From positions 9,488,001 through 9,552,000 of the forward strand of contig OX485806.1 of assembly GCA_950295325.1 (NCBI GenBank): DNA of 64,000 nt, in the 5' to 3' direction. The notes under the pieces are model-generated. The model was given only the letters and a program-made list of their open reading frames with translations, ran no database searches and was not told where the DNA came from. The DNA is from Polytrichum commune. Lineage: Eukaryota > Streptophyta > Polytrichopsida > Polytrichales > Polytrichaceae. The position numbers were made by a program, and so were the translations under genes. Shown piece after piece: positions 22,801 to 35,640 of this stretch. The number at the start of each line of letters is the position of its first letter. The stretch's first letter is position 1.

Positions 22801-25800
22801 GCCGATTCTCTTCGCCAGAGGTCATCCGATTACGCATTGTTTGTTCGGAGTGAGGAGTGAGGAGTGCTTGGCGATGATGTATATTTCGTGTTAATGAACA
22901 TACTAGTGTTGGTCCTTGGAATATTAGTATTTGGGTTTGAAGGGATTCCTAACTTGTTTGTGGTTGTAATAAGGCTTGTCAAAGCAATTAGTTCCAAGAA
23001 GTCTTGGAGAGACAAGACTTATGTATTGCCTTACATTCATTTTTTCTAATGACAAGAAGTATCTATCACATTAGTGTTAAGAGATAAGAGGACTAAGTTG
23101 GTGAACCCTCAATTTCACTACCAGCTAGGGACCCACCACTAAGTATAGTGCAATAATCTTGGTCATATATAGACTAAATTACAAAGCTAGAAGTAATTAT
23201 GGAAGATCAATCACATTTTGGAGGATTATAACACTGTTGGTATAAGAGGGAGTAAATCAAGAGATATATCATGTAACTTGTACAAAGAAATGGTTGTGAG
23301 TAGGTCAAATTATAAGGTCATACAACTATGAATCTTAACCAATATCAAGGGGTGGGCAATATTGGTACAACCTTCAAGAATTCCAATAAAGCAATTGATT
23401 TCGATTCATTTCTCAAAGCTACATGAATTCCAAAAATATAGTCTAGAGCATGCTCAATACTCATAACATTATTCAACAACATGATTTTGTTCCATTCTCT
23501 ATTTAGCATATGACAAGGGCATCCACTATCTTACCTTCATGGGAAGAAACTTTGAAAATAGGAAGAAACTGACACCATTACAAACAATGAATAGTGTTGG
23601 TTTGAAAAATAAGAATATTGTGAATGGTGTCGATAATTTTGTAGTAGTAAATTTTTGAATTTTTTGTTCAATATTGCAAACTGTGGAAACAAAGTCTTTA
23701 TTAACCTAGATATTGCCTAACAGGACTAGTGAGAACGGACAATAGTCTTGTGAGAGCAGAATAGTTAGTAATAAGGGCAATAGTCTGTTGGCAACCAAGG
23801 TGTTTACAGGAACTCGGTAGGCTCTCATGAATATAGGGAAGTAGGAAAATTAGAAGAGTCTCGGGGAGAGACGAGCGAAGTTGAGACATCCGATAGACAT
23901 AGAAACTACTTTTGTTAGAATTTTTTGAAATAACAAAGAATTGAAATTTCCTTCGACTGTAATTGTTTGATTTGAGGAGGTCATTTGATACAACTTCACG
24001 GTGTATGTATTGGAGGGTGTTTGAATTTGGATTGTGTTGGTATATTATTTTTGTATCAGACTTGTTGCGTGAGTCAAAGTAGTTGAAATTTACAATAATA
24101 GAGAGATAATTTTGAAGTTATATTTTGAGTCTATCGTCTTATGATTGATCATCGTTGTATTAAGCAAGGTTGGTAGAAATTAGTATTGTAATTGTCTTAA
24201 GAGTATTGCGATATTATTAAGTGTGTAAGTATTGTCTTGTTGATGTGCCCACGGAGTAATAAAGAAATCAAAGATCAACTTAAGTCGTTTATGTTTAAAT
24301 CTAAGACTATGATCTTGCCTTACCCTGATCTTGAATCTTGAAATCTAATTTTGTATTATATGAAGGGTAAGGCAGGGACCTTACGTAATTGAATATGCCA
24401 CATTTGCAAAGTTAAGAATATTCTTATTTGTTGTTGTTGTTGTTGTTGGGTCGCATTAGTTTTAGGGATTCTTAAACCAATGCGAGTGATTGTGAGGCCA
24501 TTGTATGCGAGGGAAAGGGTCGGATAAAATAGACTTGGTAGTAATTGCAATAAATTAAACCGGAGAAATCGGAGAGGTGGGTCCACTGTCTTAGGGACAT
24601 TGGAAGTAATTTTCATGATGTTATAGCCTTCTCGAAAAAGGATAGAAGTTTGAGAAAAATTAGAAAGTGAAAATATGTAGATGTTGCAAGTACTGAAATT
24701 ATAATCTATTGATTGTTATGCTAAATTGTGATTTGATAATAATTAAGATCTTCAAGTATGCAATTCATGTAAATTGTCAACGTCAATCCTATATGTCTTT
24801 GTACTTTCATTGACCCTATATGAAGTCAACATAAAGAATCAACCTCGTATAAATCAATCTAATTTTCCGGGATTATGATTATAAAGCAAAGAGGTTGCAT
24901 TGTCATTGCATTGAAATGTTCCATTGAGTTAAGATTAAGGCTATGGTCTTGGTAGCGTAATTGGAGAACATGTTTCATTCTAAGCTTTGACAGGACGTGA
25001 AGTGTTAGCACGTTGAGACGATTGACTACGAAGGGATAACGTAGTGCGAAGACTTATGGTCGACGTGCTGCTTGTGAAATTGGTAAGTAGTGATCAATAA
25101 TTAATATCTTAAATGAATTAAAAATATTTTAGAACTCCATCACCTTTAGGAATTGAGTTGCTTAAGCATTGTTCATAAGAATGATAGATGAAAGTAACCA
25201 GTCAATTTCTTGTTTTAAGAACTCAGAATGTGTCATTATAACGCTAAATACATAAGATAAGTTTATGAATTGGGTGAGAATATGTTAACACGCATAAATG
25301 GTTTTGATTTATTGACATGAGGAAAAAACTTATGATTACCTTGGCCAAGACTTGGTAAGAGACTATTGATGGACCGCATAATTAAAATTGAATTTAATAA
25401 AATAAAACTGCTAATCCTGAAAGGATGACTGCACTGCATTTTCAAGTTGGAATTAATGAATGAAAGATTATCGACTACACTGAAATGCTTTTGGCTTTGG
25501 TAAAGAGACAAAAATGAGTTACTCACGCAAGACCATTAACTATGGATGTGCCTATGCTTGTGCACCACACTTGGTCCAATCAAAATGAACTCACTGTCAG
25601 ATTATTGCCTGATAATTTAGAGGTGAGTCTATATTACAAATGCATGTATTGATTTGGAGAGTTTTTAAAGTTTTTTTTATCCCTTATCCATAACCCAATT
25701 GTCAGTTTTAATCCGAAAGGAAGTGAAGTAACCATGTGCTTTCCTTTATAAAACTAATCTGAGACACCTCGACGATATACAAGTCACATTTTAAGTCTTC

Positions 25801-26599
25801 CCTGATTATTTCACTGGATTTGTTCATGACCAAAAACTAAATTACAAATTTCAAAGATAGTGTTGCTATGAATAATATTGGGATGAATAATAACTCTTGC
25901 ACATAGTGCTAAGAGTATAACTCCACCCAAATTTCCAACTTCAGCTTGAATGTATGAATAATAAACAAATATTATTACTTTATTAAGGGGGCCCATGGAA
26001 TATAAATGACATAGTTCATGGTCACGAAACCGATTCGCATGAATAAATCATGCTATACTTGGAATGTGCTTGCATTCCGTTTTTAGAGATTGAATGTTGA
26101 ATCTACAAACAATATTAAAACACATCTCCAAACTCTCATCCCAGGCTTGTGGTTGTTGATTTAAAAAGCAAAGTAAGGCATTCATTAGATTGATGGCAAT
26201 TTGTATGAACTTCCCACTTATACTATTATAATCAAAAGATGTTATTATTTATGCCAAAATACCACATTTAGAGGATATTAGTCAGTGTGTCCCCAAATAT
26301 GTTGCCAACCTCACCGTTGACAAGTTACCGCTAATCTCTCACATGTTACCACTCCCCGGTCCGAAGAGACACACTTTCCTTATCCTCTCAATCACTAAAA
26401 ATAAATAAGATTACAGTACATTTCCGAGACTATGCTCATACAACTTAATTCTCAAATGTGCATTTGTGTGTGATGTAGACAATTGGAACTCCAAAGTGAA
26501 CCTCCTTTAATCTCATATAAACATATGTGGCATTTTAAAATGTAGGAAGTCATTACTGCAAAAGCATAATCTTACTGTTCAATCAAACAATACATCTTA
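22801..26599. other. Long AT-rich intergenic stretch, no supported gene
   Basis: All open frames are short (up to 87 codons) and none resembles a known family. A (TTG)n run lies at 24428-24449. I see no clear terminal repeats, tRNA or array. Decayed transposon sequence is likely but cannot be shown. Confidence 0.4.
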
Positions 26600-28810
26600 G
26601 CTCTATAAGTTGTACTGCCCATCAGAATTGACATTTAAAGATACTCCTTGGGGGAGTACGGGGGCAAGGCCAAAATACACTAACTGCAAGAGGGCAACAG
26701 TGTAAGCCCAGCCATATGATGTCCCATTAGGACGCAAGCTTTTGATATTATGTTGAATTCTCTCATGGTGAGACTGCAACAAGAGTGTGTGGGCACACAT
26801 TCCATCACCAAGTCTGTCTAAAGCAACTATTGTTGATCTTAATTATTTTCCTCGAAAGAAAGGCTGTTGAATTGCATCTGCAAGCTGCTCGGCCAACCTA
26901 TATCTCCTTTTGGATAAATTAAGTTGTCTTCAAATTTTGAAGCTACGTTGTGACTTATCTTGCCTTTGTAATTGTTTGAATTTAGTCCATGTTCAACCAA
27001 TCTATCCCCATCATCAACGGCCGAAAGTGCTTGATGAATTTTTTTCTCAACTAGAATTACATGAATTATGTTTGGTAATGCCTGGGCCAACCTCTCAAAC
27101 TCTGTAGGTTTTGGATCAATTTGAGAAAGATTCTTGGCTTGTGTGTCTACTTTGGATGTGTTGCTTGCAGAATTTGGAGCACCACTGTATGCGAGACCAC
27201 CCACTAGAGCTTCTTGAGACGGCAGAAGATTCCTCATGGCAAGTAGCTCCCCTTCAAGATAAGATATTTCTTGTGAAGTTCTGCCACGCATAAGAGATTG
27301 AATTTAGAGAAGAATACAAAAGCAAAAAACTTAAGTACAACAAGACATTACCCAATACCAAGATTCTTCCTCATAATGAACATGGCTACGCCATGAGGCA
27401 ATCTCTTATTGAGCCCTTAACTATGAAAATGATTATTCAATGCCTTCGTTTTGAAGATGCTAATCTAAGGAATCCATTGCCTACATTTGTCCAATCCGAT
27501 AACAACCTCACCAACAAGGCTAGCATTAGACTCAACTGCCCAAAAAAGCTTCCACTGGTCACTAACTCAAATGGACGTAGAAACTTACAAATAGCAACCA
27601 AGAAAAATCTCCTCAGAGGCATTGAAGTATCCTTCACTCCCTTGCCTAATGAATGCACACGGTTGAAATTAGGCAAGGGTGTTCAAAGGAGCACTTCACA
27701 AAGCAGGAGGCTAAAACAAATAAGAAAAACAACAGTAGCAACAATTGCAATTTGGAATGGGCATAACCATAATCAATGCTAGGGTCACATTGCCTGAAGA
27801 CAAACATGGTGATTCAAGATCAAATTAGGTTAATTTTGACTTTTGCCATCACTTTAAGGCTCGGGGGGGGGCAGTGTGTTAAAAAGTTAAGGATATAGGT
27901 GCGAACAACCACTATTTTATAGGGGGGTATTACTTTCAATTCTCTTCTTTTTTTCACATGCTATCATTATGTAAATTTCTACTTTGGGTTAATAGAAAAA
28001 TGGCTTGCATTACTTATAATTCCAAATTACCTATTATTCCATACCCTATAGTACTTTAAAGATGTTTAGTGTCATTTTTGATACCCTATATTACTCTTAA
28101 GTTCATTTATAATTTTTAGCCCCCATGTTTTTAAAATACCCTATCATTTGTTCGCACGTATATTGCTACTCCAACCAATGACTACCCCCCCCCCCCCCCC
28201 CGAGCTTTAAGGCAAATTGTTTTCTAGTCATGCATATCCTCTTATACATGCAATAAGAAAGGGAGGTAATGCACCTAATGAACGTGGCATAATGATTGGC
28301 ATAAACATTTTTTTGCATCCATTAGGCAAATAATTTATTCAGATCCTCATACAATTTTCTTATGCCCTGCCAAAGATACCAATCAATTCTAAGAGTACCG
28401 AGGTACTAAATTCCAACTTTGGAGCTATTAGTGAACATTAACACCCTTATCTTGTTATTTTAGCTCCACACTATGCCATAAAGTTTCCATGTACACTGGA
28501 AGTCCACGATTCATAAAAAAACAACCACAATAAGGCATACGTGATTATAAGCCACACTACCTTTTTTGCTTATAGATTGGCACTTAAATTGCACATAAGT
28601 TTGTGCAACAAAATCTTCAGTCTCGAACATGGCTAGTTCTTCATACAAATGGTTAGCATAGCCATTACTAACAAGAGGAGCCACGGCCAACGCACCATTA
28701 CAACCATTGCCCTCATGAATGCCATTGACATGACATTGCTTGTTTATTCGCAATTGATTGCTCATCTGAGAGCTCAAGGGATATCTACATTGTTCCAATT
28801 TTTCATCCAT
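26600..28810 (-). pseudogene. Broken EXO84-like exocyst subunit gene copy
   Basis: Three pieces on the minus strand match parts of the plant EXO84 protein in the right order. First, 28810-28561: a frame from ATG to a GT donor with AMFETEDFVAQTYVQFKCQS, the conserved N-terminal AYVQxKC region. Second, 27280-26839: EISYLEGELLAMRNLL and later HQALSAVDDGDRLVE, after a plausible acceptor. Third, 26860-26600 in another frame: LRSTIVALDRLGDG, AHTLLLQSH and SLRPNGTSYGWAY. EXO84 tethers secretory vesicles to the plasma membrane. Here the expected exon between pieces one and two was not found and a MITE (27860-28204) lies in that gap. The residues expected between pieces two and three are replaced and the frame shifts. 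Intron-like borders suggest a genomic rather than a processed copy. Nothing past 26600 was recognised, so the copy is also truncated. Confidence 0.75.
27860..28204. mobile_element. G-rich TIR element with perfect 8-bp target duplication
   Basis: The element starts CTCGGGGGGGG and ends with the complement, a long C-run followed by GAG. Inner arms also pair: GTGCGAACAACC on the left with GTTCGCAC on the right. CTTTAAGG flanks it on both sides (27852-27859 and 28205-28212). An 8-bp duplication is typical of hAT elements, although the G-run end is unusual for them. It is 345 bp long, non-coding, and splits the EXO84-like pseudogene. Confidence 0.85.
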
Positions 28811-29944
28811 GGAGGCGCAACATATTCAATGACCTGATTGGTAATGACCAATAATCAACTTGAGTAGGAGGATGACTCACTGCTTCCATCAATACATGAG
28901 ATAGTTCTATTACTGTAGGCGACAATAATTTTCTAGAGCCTATGCTGATCTTCATAATAAAAATTAATGTGGGCCACATTAATATACAACCCCCACTAAG
29001 AAAAATTCATAGAAAATTAGCATGGGTAACAATAGTTGTTATTCTAAAAACTTAATGAGGTGATTAGTTCAATATTCAATGTGTTAGGGAAGTCTTATTG
29101 GAAACTTGGGGGATGACCCAAGGTCTTGAACCCATGCTAATGTTACCTTAACTAGAAAATTAGTGTGGCCCAAGCTAATTTTCTCCATCATAATTTTCCA
29201 CCCACACTAATAAAACTATTTAATGCAATTATCTAGTCTTTCTAAGTTACTCCTTGTTTTAGCATTCAATCATTTAGAACCACGATAAGCGTCAATGCCT
29301 CTAAACAGATTGCTTGTTGATCGGTTCGGACTGTCATTTGTGTCCTACACCGTTACACCTATTACTGTGGGCTGAGAGTTAGTATGAGTAGAAAATACCA
29401 TAGCCCATTGTATTTTATGCACATGTCAAATTTTAGGATGACTTATGGTTTAGTAAAGTATTAGCATCAAAATGTAAACTAATAGATTGTGAACAACTTG
29501 ACATTACTCAGATAGTAGTGTGTGTTCCATGGGCCCCTTATACCCCCACTGCAGTTTCAAGTATTTTATGGTTAGATGCCAACATCTTTGGCCACTTTGG
29601 GGCCAGGGTACCAAAGTACTCCAAATGAACAATTTATCCTTTTTGTATTGAATTCCAGTGACAAGATTTTCTTGGATATTAGAGTTCCATCCCGTTTGGT
29701 CCGATAGCTGTCAAACCTCTTGTGCACCCTATTCACCAAGGACTCTTCAATGGTAACAGGCGTGATTACGACCTTGAGGTGTGGGAATTCCCCAACGTGA
29801 CAAAACTAAACCAAACAAAGACTTTCCTGATATTCATTTGCAACATTTGCAACTAATACTGGTATTACAAAGAGTTAGAAGCAATGAAGTTCGTGTGAAG
29901 TAGACTTCAATCTGGTCCTCCATCATATGTAGTGTGCTTATTTT
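28811..29944. other. Intergenic, MITE-like fragments
   Basis: The phrase ATTAATGTGGGCCACATTAAT near 28963 is close to a palindrome, and related GTGGGCCACACTAA strings occur at 50845 and 51005. TTAGTGTGGCCCAAGCTAA lies near 29160. These look like ends of small decayed elements. No gene is supported. Confidence 0.4.
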
Positions 29945-32900
29945 ATGGAAGTGGAGTCCGAATACGAGCGACTAAGGCGTTCTAAGATTGAAGCGAACAG
30001 AAGGAAGTTGGAATCCTTGGGACTTCTTGCATTTGCGGCTTCGGTGCAACCGGCAGCTATTTTGAAGAGGTAAACTTCCATCCTTGTTGGTATGCTTGAG
30101 ATTGTAGTCTACTTTGAGAACTGTTTACACTTAAAATTTATAACCTTAAATTCGAACCCTCACCCTAGTTCATTTGTCGCAGCTATCCAACTGTCAACCA
30201 AATATTATGGAGATTAAGCTGAAAAATTTACTTAGAGAAATAGCAACATTGAGCGATGAAGACGTGAAGACTTTGTTTTTAGAGGTTCACAAATTTCCCG
30301 CAATCAATTCGTCTTTGCTAGCCAAAATGCAAGATCTCCTTGCTAATACTTTCGAGGATGCCAGGACTACGGTATCCGATTCCCTTCAGCCACCCAGGAG
30401 GAGTGCCAGGTTGTCAACTAAACCATTAGTATCAACGCATATAGAGGAAAGGGAGAGTAGCAAGGAAGATGGTGTATCTAGTGAGCATAAAATTGATAAG
30501 GACATAGACTATAGTGTAGAATCATCATCATCATCATCAGAAGAAGAAGAAGAAGAAGAAGAAGAAGACCACATAAAACTCATTGCAACCCAAGGCAAAC
30601 CGGTAAGTAATCTAATTCGCTGGCTGAATATGTCACTTTAATTATTGCATGCTTGAAGATAGTCACTTTCGTGCATTGAACGCATTCCTAATCTTCATAA
30701 GTGTTGTGGGTGTTGTTGTAGTCAGTTGGAATTGCATATCACTGCGTCTAGTCGTACACATTACTTTGTCCAGTTGAACCTTACTACACATAGTTGAACT
30801 CTACTAAGCAAAGTTATATGCTAATTGACCCCTTAACTATGCACAGTAGGGAATTTCTATGTGCCCTTGGATGTGACAATGTATAGTCAATAAGAATATT
30901 GTTTGGGTGTTTTTGCAGAGGAGAGAACTTCCTAAAAGCTGGACTTTTAGGAAGAAGAAAATGGCCTCACCTCGCAGAGGGAAGAGGAAAGGACCTGTTG
31001 AAGATTTGGAAGGTTGGGAGGATCGTCGTGAGGCTGAAGAGGATGAGGACGACGAAGAAGAAGATTTCGATTGGAGCAAGCCAATCTTGGTAGAGGACGT
31101 GAGAGACTATGTCCGGGTGCGAGGAAAGCAATCTTAGAGGGATGATCCAGACCCTTCCAAGGATAGTAGTGCAGCCAAGCTAGCCTTAGAGATAGAAAAA
31201 AAAGAATTGTTAATTATGAAACGGGAGTTGGCATTAACATCACGCCGCCACTCGGTGAGGGTGCACAGCAGCGACGAAGAAGAAGATGGAGTTGCAATGC
31301 GAAGGACTTCCAATCATAATTCGCAGATGAAGGCCAAGAGGAGGGCAGCGAATAAAGCATGCCGGGATGAATTCGATGAGAGAGCCCGGGAGGGAAAGCC
31401 ACGATTTGTTGTCGATCTTGACGATAACGGTAAACCATAGCCAACCTAGTATTTTATGCAAAGTTCCTTAGATGTTTGTCATTGCATCTAAACATCAAGA
31501 ACTATCGCTATAACCATACGACTAAGTTGAGTAATATGCATATTACTCGTTACAGTAACCAAACTCATTTGCATTCTATACACTTAGCGAAATCGATATG
31601 TACCTCACTACTTGTAGTAATACCAGACCTTGTTGTCAACATTACTTGACATAGTAAAGTGTTTATCACTCCATGAAGTAAGAGATATACCCCATTACTA
31701 GATGTATTCACTCTTAGCAGTCGCAGATGATTACTACGTAGAGTTAGTTTTTACTACAACCTGTGACAATGTAATTTGTATGCAGCATAACATATGAATA
31801 TTGTTATACTTTGAAGGAGGTTTGTTGTTGATTCGTAATGTTTTTTGTAGGCAATCCTAGCGGAGTTTATAGGCCGCAGTGGCTGAATGCGCTGCGAGGC
31901 TACTCCAACGATTTGGACTGGAGCGTGGACAACGTGAACGATCAGTCCGAAACAGCTCTCGACAACATATTCACACGGATGAAGGAGAATTGGGAGTATC
32001 GCGGCTCTCGTGGAGAAACTAGAGTATTGAGGTATGAGATTTTCAAATCTAACCTAGGTCAGCAGCTGAAAAGTAAGAGAGCGCAGATGAAGATGCGCAT
32101 ATCAAAAGGTTTATGCAGGCCTGAGTCTATCTGCTTGGACCACTGGCTCAACATGGTTGAACTGACACGCGATCCTCGCAAAATTGAGCAAGCAAATGTG
32201 ATGCGGGAGGCGAGGAAGTGCGTGAAAAAAGTCTCTACCTTTGGATGCAGCGAAGGGGAGGTCCGAGCCCGGCTGGTGAGTAGTCTTGAGTTAGTTTTGC
32301 AACTCACTGTAATATTTGAATTTCGTTGATTGTTCCCGGGTTTTTGACTTTGTGATTCAATTGTGCAGGCCTCGGAGCTGAACAGGGACCCCCGCCAGGA
32401 CGAGGTCGAGGTGGAGCTTGTCAGGGACAAGAACACCTCGCGATCGAGAGGTGGCCGGCCGATGTCTTCGAATTTGTCAAGGGGGGGGGGTTAGTGATGC
32501 CCAGTACGAAGGCGGATTTGGTATTTCCCCGCATATAAGCCGCACAAGCAACTCTGGAATAGAGGAAGTGAGGGCAGAGGTGAGGGCAGAGGTAAGGGCA
32601 TTAGATGAGCGATTAAACATAATGCAAATGAGAATGCAATCCTCGCTTGATGCTGTGATGGCCAATCTTGGCATCACGGTGGAAGGAATGGCGAGTGGAC
32701 CTTCACGTGGAGCCCCTTCCCCTCATGATGACAAAGGAAAGGAGAACTCCCGTATGAGTGTGTCTCCTACTGCACGTTCTATGTCCAGAGACCCTGTAAG
32801 CAAGGTTCTTGACTTTGGCAATGCTGGTGAGAAGCCTATTGTGTTGAGTACAGAGATCCCTTGCGGATCTCAAAAAGCATCATCAGGGCACGAGGAGCAA

Positions 32901-34194
32901 GACCAGGTATGAATTTAGTTTACGAGCAATTTGAGAACTATGGCATTCCACAACCTATGTGTTCAATTCGCAAAGTGCATTGTAATATAATTCCAGAGCC
33001 TTGTTTGGTGTCCAATAATTGAGTTGTCTCTTAGGCATGTGTGTGGTTGAGTTATGCACAGGCACAAGAGGTATCTAGTGGGGCAATTCAATCAATTGGA
33101 AGGCCAACATCTCACGATGGTGTGAAGACACACGAAGGGGATGTGAAAACTGAGAGGGGACCTAAACCAAAGCGCATACGACTGAGCGAAGGCGAGAAAT
33201 TAACTTTGGAGGCCGGTCCAATGATTCAGAAAGGTCACTTTATCAAAATTTACTTGATTATGTTGAGTCTTTATGCTAACTTATATAGTTATGTAAACAT
33301 AACTATACACAGTGAAGTATCGCTGTAGCAAGTATGCAATAATGTCCTTAAAGTTTTATTTTATTATTACCCGTAGTCATTTAAGCTTACTACGTACAGT
33401 TATTGGCCTACCACATAGTCGTCCTACATTACTAGATGCAGTAATGTGATATCAGCTAAGCCGTGGAGTGTTTAGATAATAGAGGTGGATTTCAAGATAT
33501 CTACATCTATGTAGGAAGTTGTGCAAACCAAGATGGAGCTGTAGAAATGTCCTAAACCAGGACTCAGCTACATTTGCTAAAATTAGGTCTGTGTTTGAAT
33601 TTGATTCAGTTTGCCAATGCAATAATGGTTCAGTGTAAGGCTAAAATGGTTGAGTAACATTGCAGACAAGTTGAGGTGTAGCCCATTAAAAAAGGGCTCG
33701 AAGAAAATGGAGAAAGAAGGAGACAAAAAAATGGTGAATAATCGTCGGGGTGATAAACCCCTCCTTGCCACGAAGGCTCCAAAGAAAAGTCAGCCCACTC
33801 ATGAATTGGTGAGCACATGTTATGGACATTGCAGTATTCAATGATTGGACCACTCGCAACCCAAAAAATATTATATTCTTAACACTAACTTGTGGTTGTG
33901 GCAATTGTGCAGACAATGGGGGATGTAGTATACTTGTGTGGCTATGAAGAGGAGGATTCGAAGGCCAAGCATATTGCCAAGGGTGTTATTCAGAATGTAG
34001 CGGGTGGTATGTTGCACGGAAAGGTGATTGGTAAGATGTATGTTTCGTTGACAATTACGGAGTCATATCAAGACGACTATCCCCTACTTGAACCTCTCAA
34101 TGGAGACGATCCTCCTGTCACTACAATTGGCCAAGCGAAGGGCCATTTCATTCTTTGGTCAAGTGAGTGTGTAAGGTTGTGTGCGGCTACGTGA
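29945..34194 (+). pseudogene. Transposon-associated protein gene (Ptta/En-Spm and DUF8039-like), broken
   Basis: The exons I can support are 29945-30069, about 30174-30602, 30919-31429, 31851-32275, 32369-32906, 33035-33233, 33666-33808 and 33913-34194, most with good GT-AG borders and matching phases. The N-terminus has the YExxRxxxIxxNxxxLxxLG pattern, then PRRSARLS, an S/E-rich acidic run (30520-30568) and basic stretches. The exon at 31851 has LDHWLNMVELTRDP and a following NVMREARK block, as in plant Ptta/En-Spm transposase-type proteins. The last exon (GMLHGKVIG, TIGQAKGHFILW) resembles the DUF8039 domain of such proteins. Lesions: an in-frame TAG at 31135-31137, and a 10-G run at 32481-32490 that gives a stop unless one G is removed. 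The join between the first two exons also does not keep frame. This is probably a decayed CACTA-type passenger or a domesticated gene under decay. Confidence 0.65.
31668..31752 (+). repeat. Subterminal-type repeat with ACTACGTAG core, copy 1
   Basis: This intron segment resembles 34571-34660 and 34906-34990. The shared order is AAGTAAGAKATATAC, then ATTCACTC, then TTAGCAGT, CAGA, and TTACTACGTAGAG. A shorter match is at 33386. A TACTAGTAATA-type motif also recurs near 31614, 34475 and 34799. Repeats clustered in and after a transposon gene are what subterminal regions of CACTA elements look like. Confidence 0.5.
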
Positions 34195-35640
34195 GCGTGA
34201 AGTGGATATGTAGACCTATGCTGATTTTTAGACATTTACTCCTATGGAGTTCAATGATTACCATTGTGAGTAGCAAGTTGTGAAACATTCATGATACACT
34301 ATTATATAAACATGAGTTGGGTTTCTGAACATCATAACTCAGTTTGTGCATAACATTTGTGCATGTTCTCAACATATAACTATGTTGAGTCATCCTTGGT
34401 TAGTAGATGCAGTAAACGAAATCATTTGCATCATAAACATGACACTCTGTTAAGTGGACTTGAACTTCACTACTAGTAATAAACCTTAAATACATAAGTA
34501 AACCACATGACCTCACAAGGTAGGGAAAACACCAAGGTTAGTTGTCCACAATACTTTCATAGTAAAGTATTTATGACTACACCAAGTAAGATATATACGC
34601 CATTTCCATATTCGTCCACTCTGGATAGTCACAGACGCTTATCACGTAGAGTAATTGCCTAGTATGACCATTGGCAATATAATGTGCATTCCATAAGCGT
34701 ATCACTGTGTGAAGTGAACCACTTGTTACTTGATACAGTAAAGATAGTAATTATCATTACAAAACATGTCACTTGGCAAAGTTATATGCACTTCATTACT
34801 AGTAATACATAATAATTACAAACGACAACTACAGGACCTCACAACGTAGGCCAGAAATTACTTGGTTAATGTAAACATTACTCAATTCAGTGAAATGGAT
34901 ATTATGATATGTAGTAAGAAAAATGAGCATTCATTGTATATATTTACTATTAGCAGTTACAGACGCTTACTACGCAACGTTAGTGAATCCCCGGTTTGTT
35001 GTCCGCGATAACGGGAGACAGTAATGTGTGAGAATTAATTGACCTAATTATCGCCACATGAAAAGATATTTGTTGCAAGTACGTTGTTAACGCTAAGGGC
35101 CAAAATGGAATGTATGTATTGGCATTTTACATATTCTCACTTTGTGTAGTGAAGTGCAATCACCATACATGACTGGTGCTAGTACCACTAGTCCACTGGA
35201 CCTAGTAATATAAACTTGTGTCTTATTGTACTATTATTGACGAGGGGGAGTAAAGTAGGACATTTACTTTAAGTAGTAAAGCCTTGGAGCACCTCAAACT
35301 TCACTGCCATTGGGAACGATTCCATTGGGAACGCCCTGTCCGACATGACTATGACGACACTTTACTGCTTGTCTGAAGCGACTGGTTGTTTTCCACGTTA
35401 GTAAAGTCCGGGTTTTCTCACTTGTGGAAGTTGAAAAACCCAGTTGTAAAAGACGTGTTCTGTAGTAGTGCGAAGCACACTGGAGAACGCTCCTCCGCCG
35501 TTCTCAACCCGGACAAAATGCTTTTCTAGAGCTCAATAATTCTTCCAAAGCTCCAATAGTGGACCTAATCAATATTTGCTCATGTTCATAGTGTTTTCCG
35601 GCCTAGGTGCATTCCAACTTTAGCCGAAATAGATGTAAAT
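34195..35640. other. Repeat-rich flank downstream of the transposon-type gene
   Basis: No gene is supported. Two further copies of the ACTACGTAG-type repeat lie at 34571-34660 and 34906-34990, and TACTAGTAATA motifs near 34475 and 34799. The right end of a putative element could lie here, but I could not place a terminal CACTA motif with a partner on the left. Confidence 0.45.

Noticed and set aside
27393-27782. 129-codon plus-strand ORF inside the EXO84-like region
   Set aside because: It lies antisense to the fossil gene in its intron-like gap, and no similarity is recognised.
30140-30170. tRNA T-loop-like string on the minus strand
   Set aside because: No acceptor stem, D-arm or anticodon arm could be built around it.
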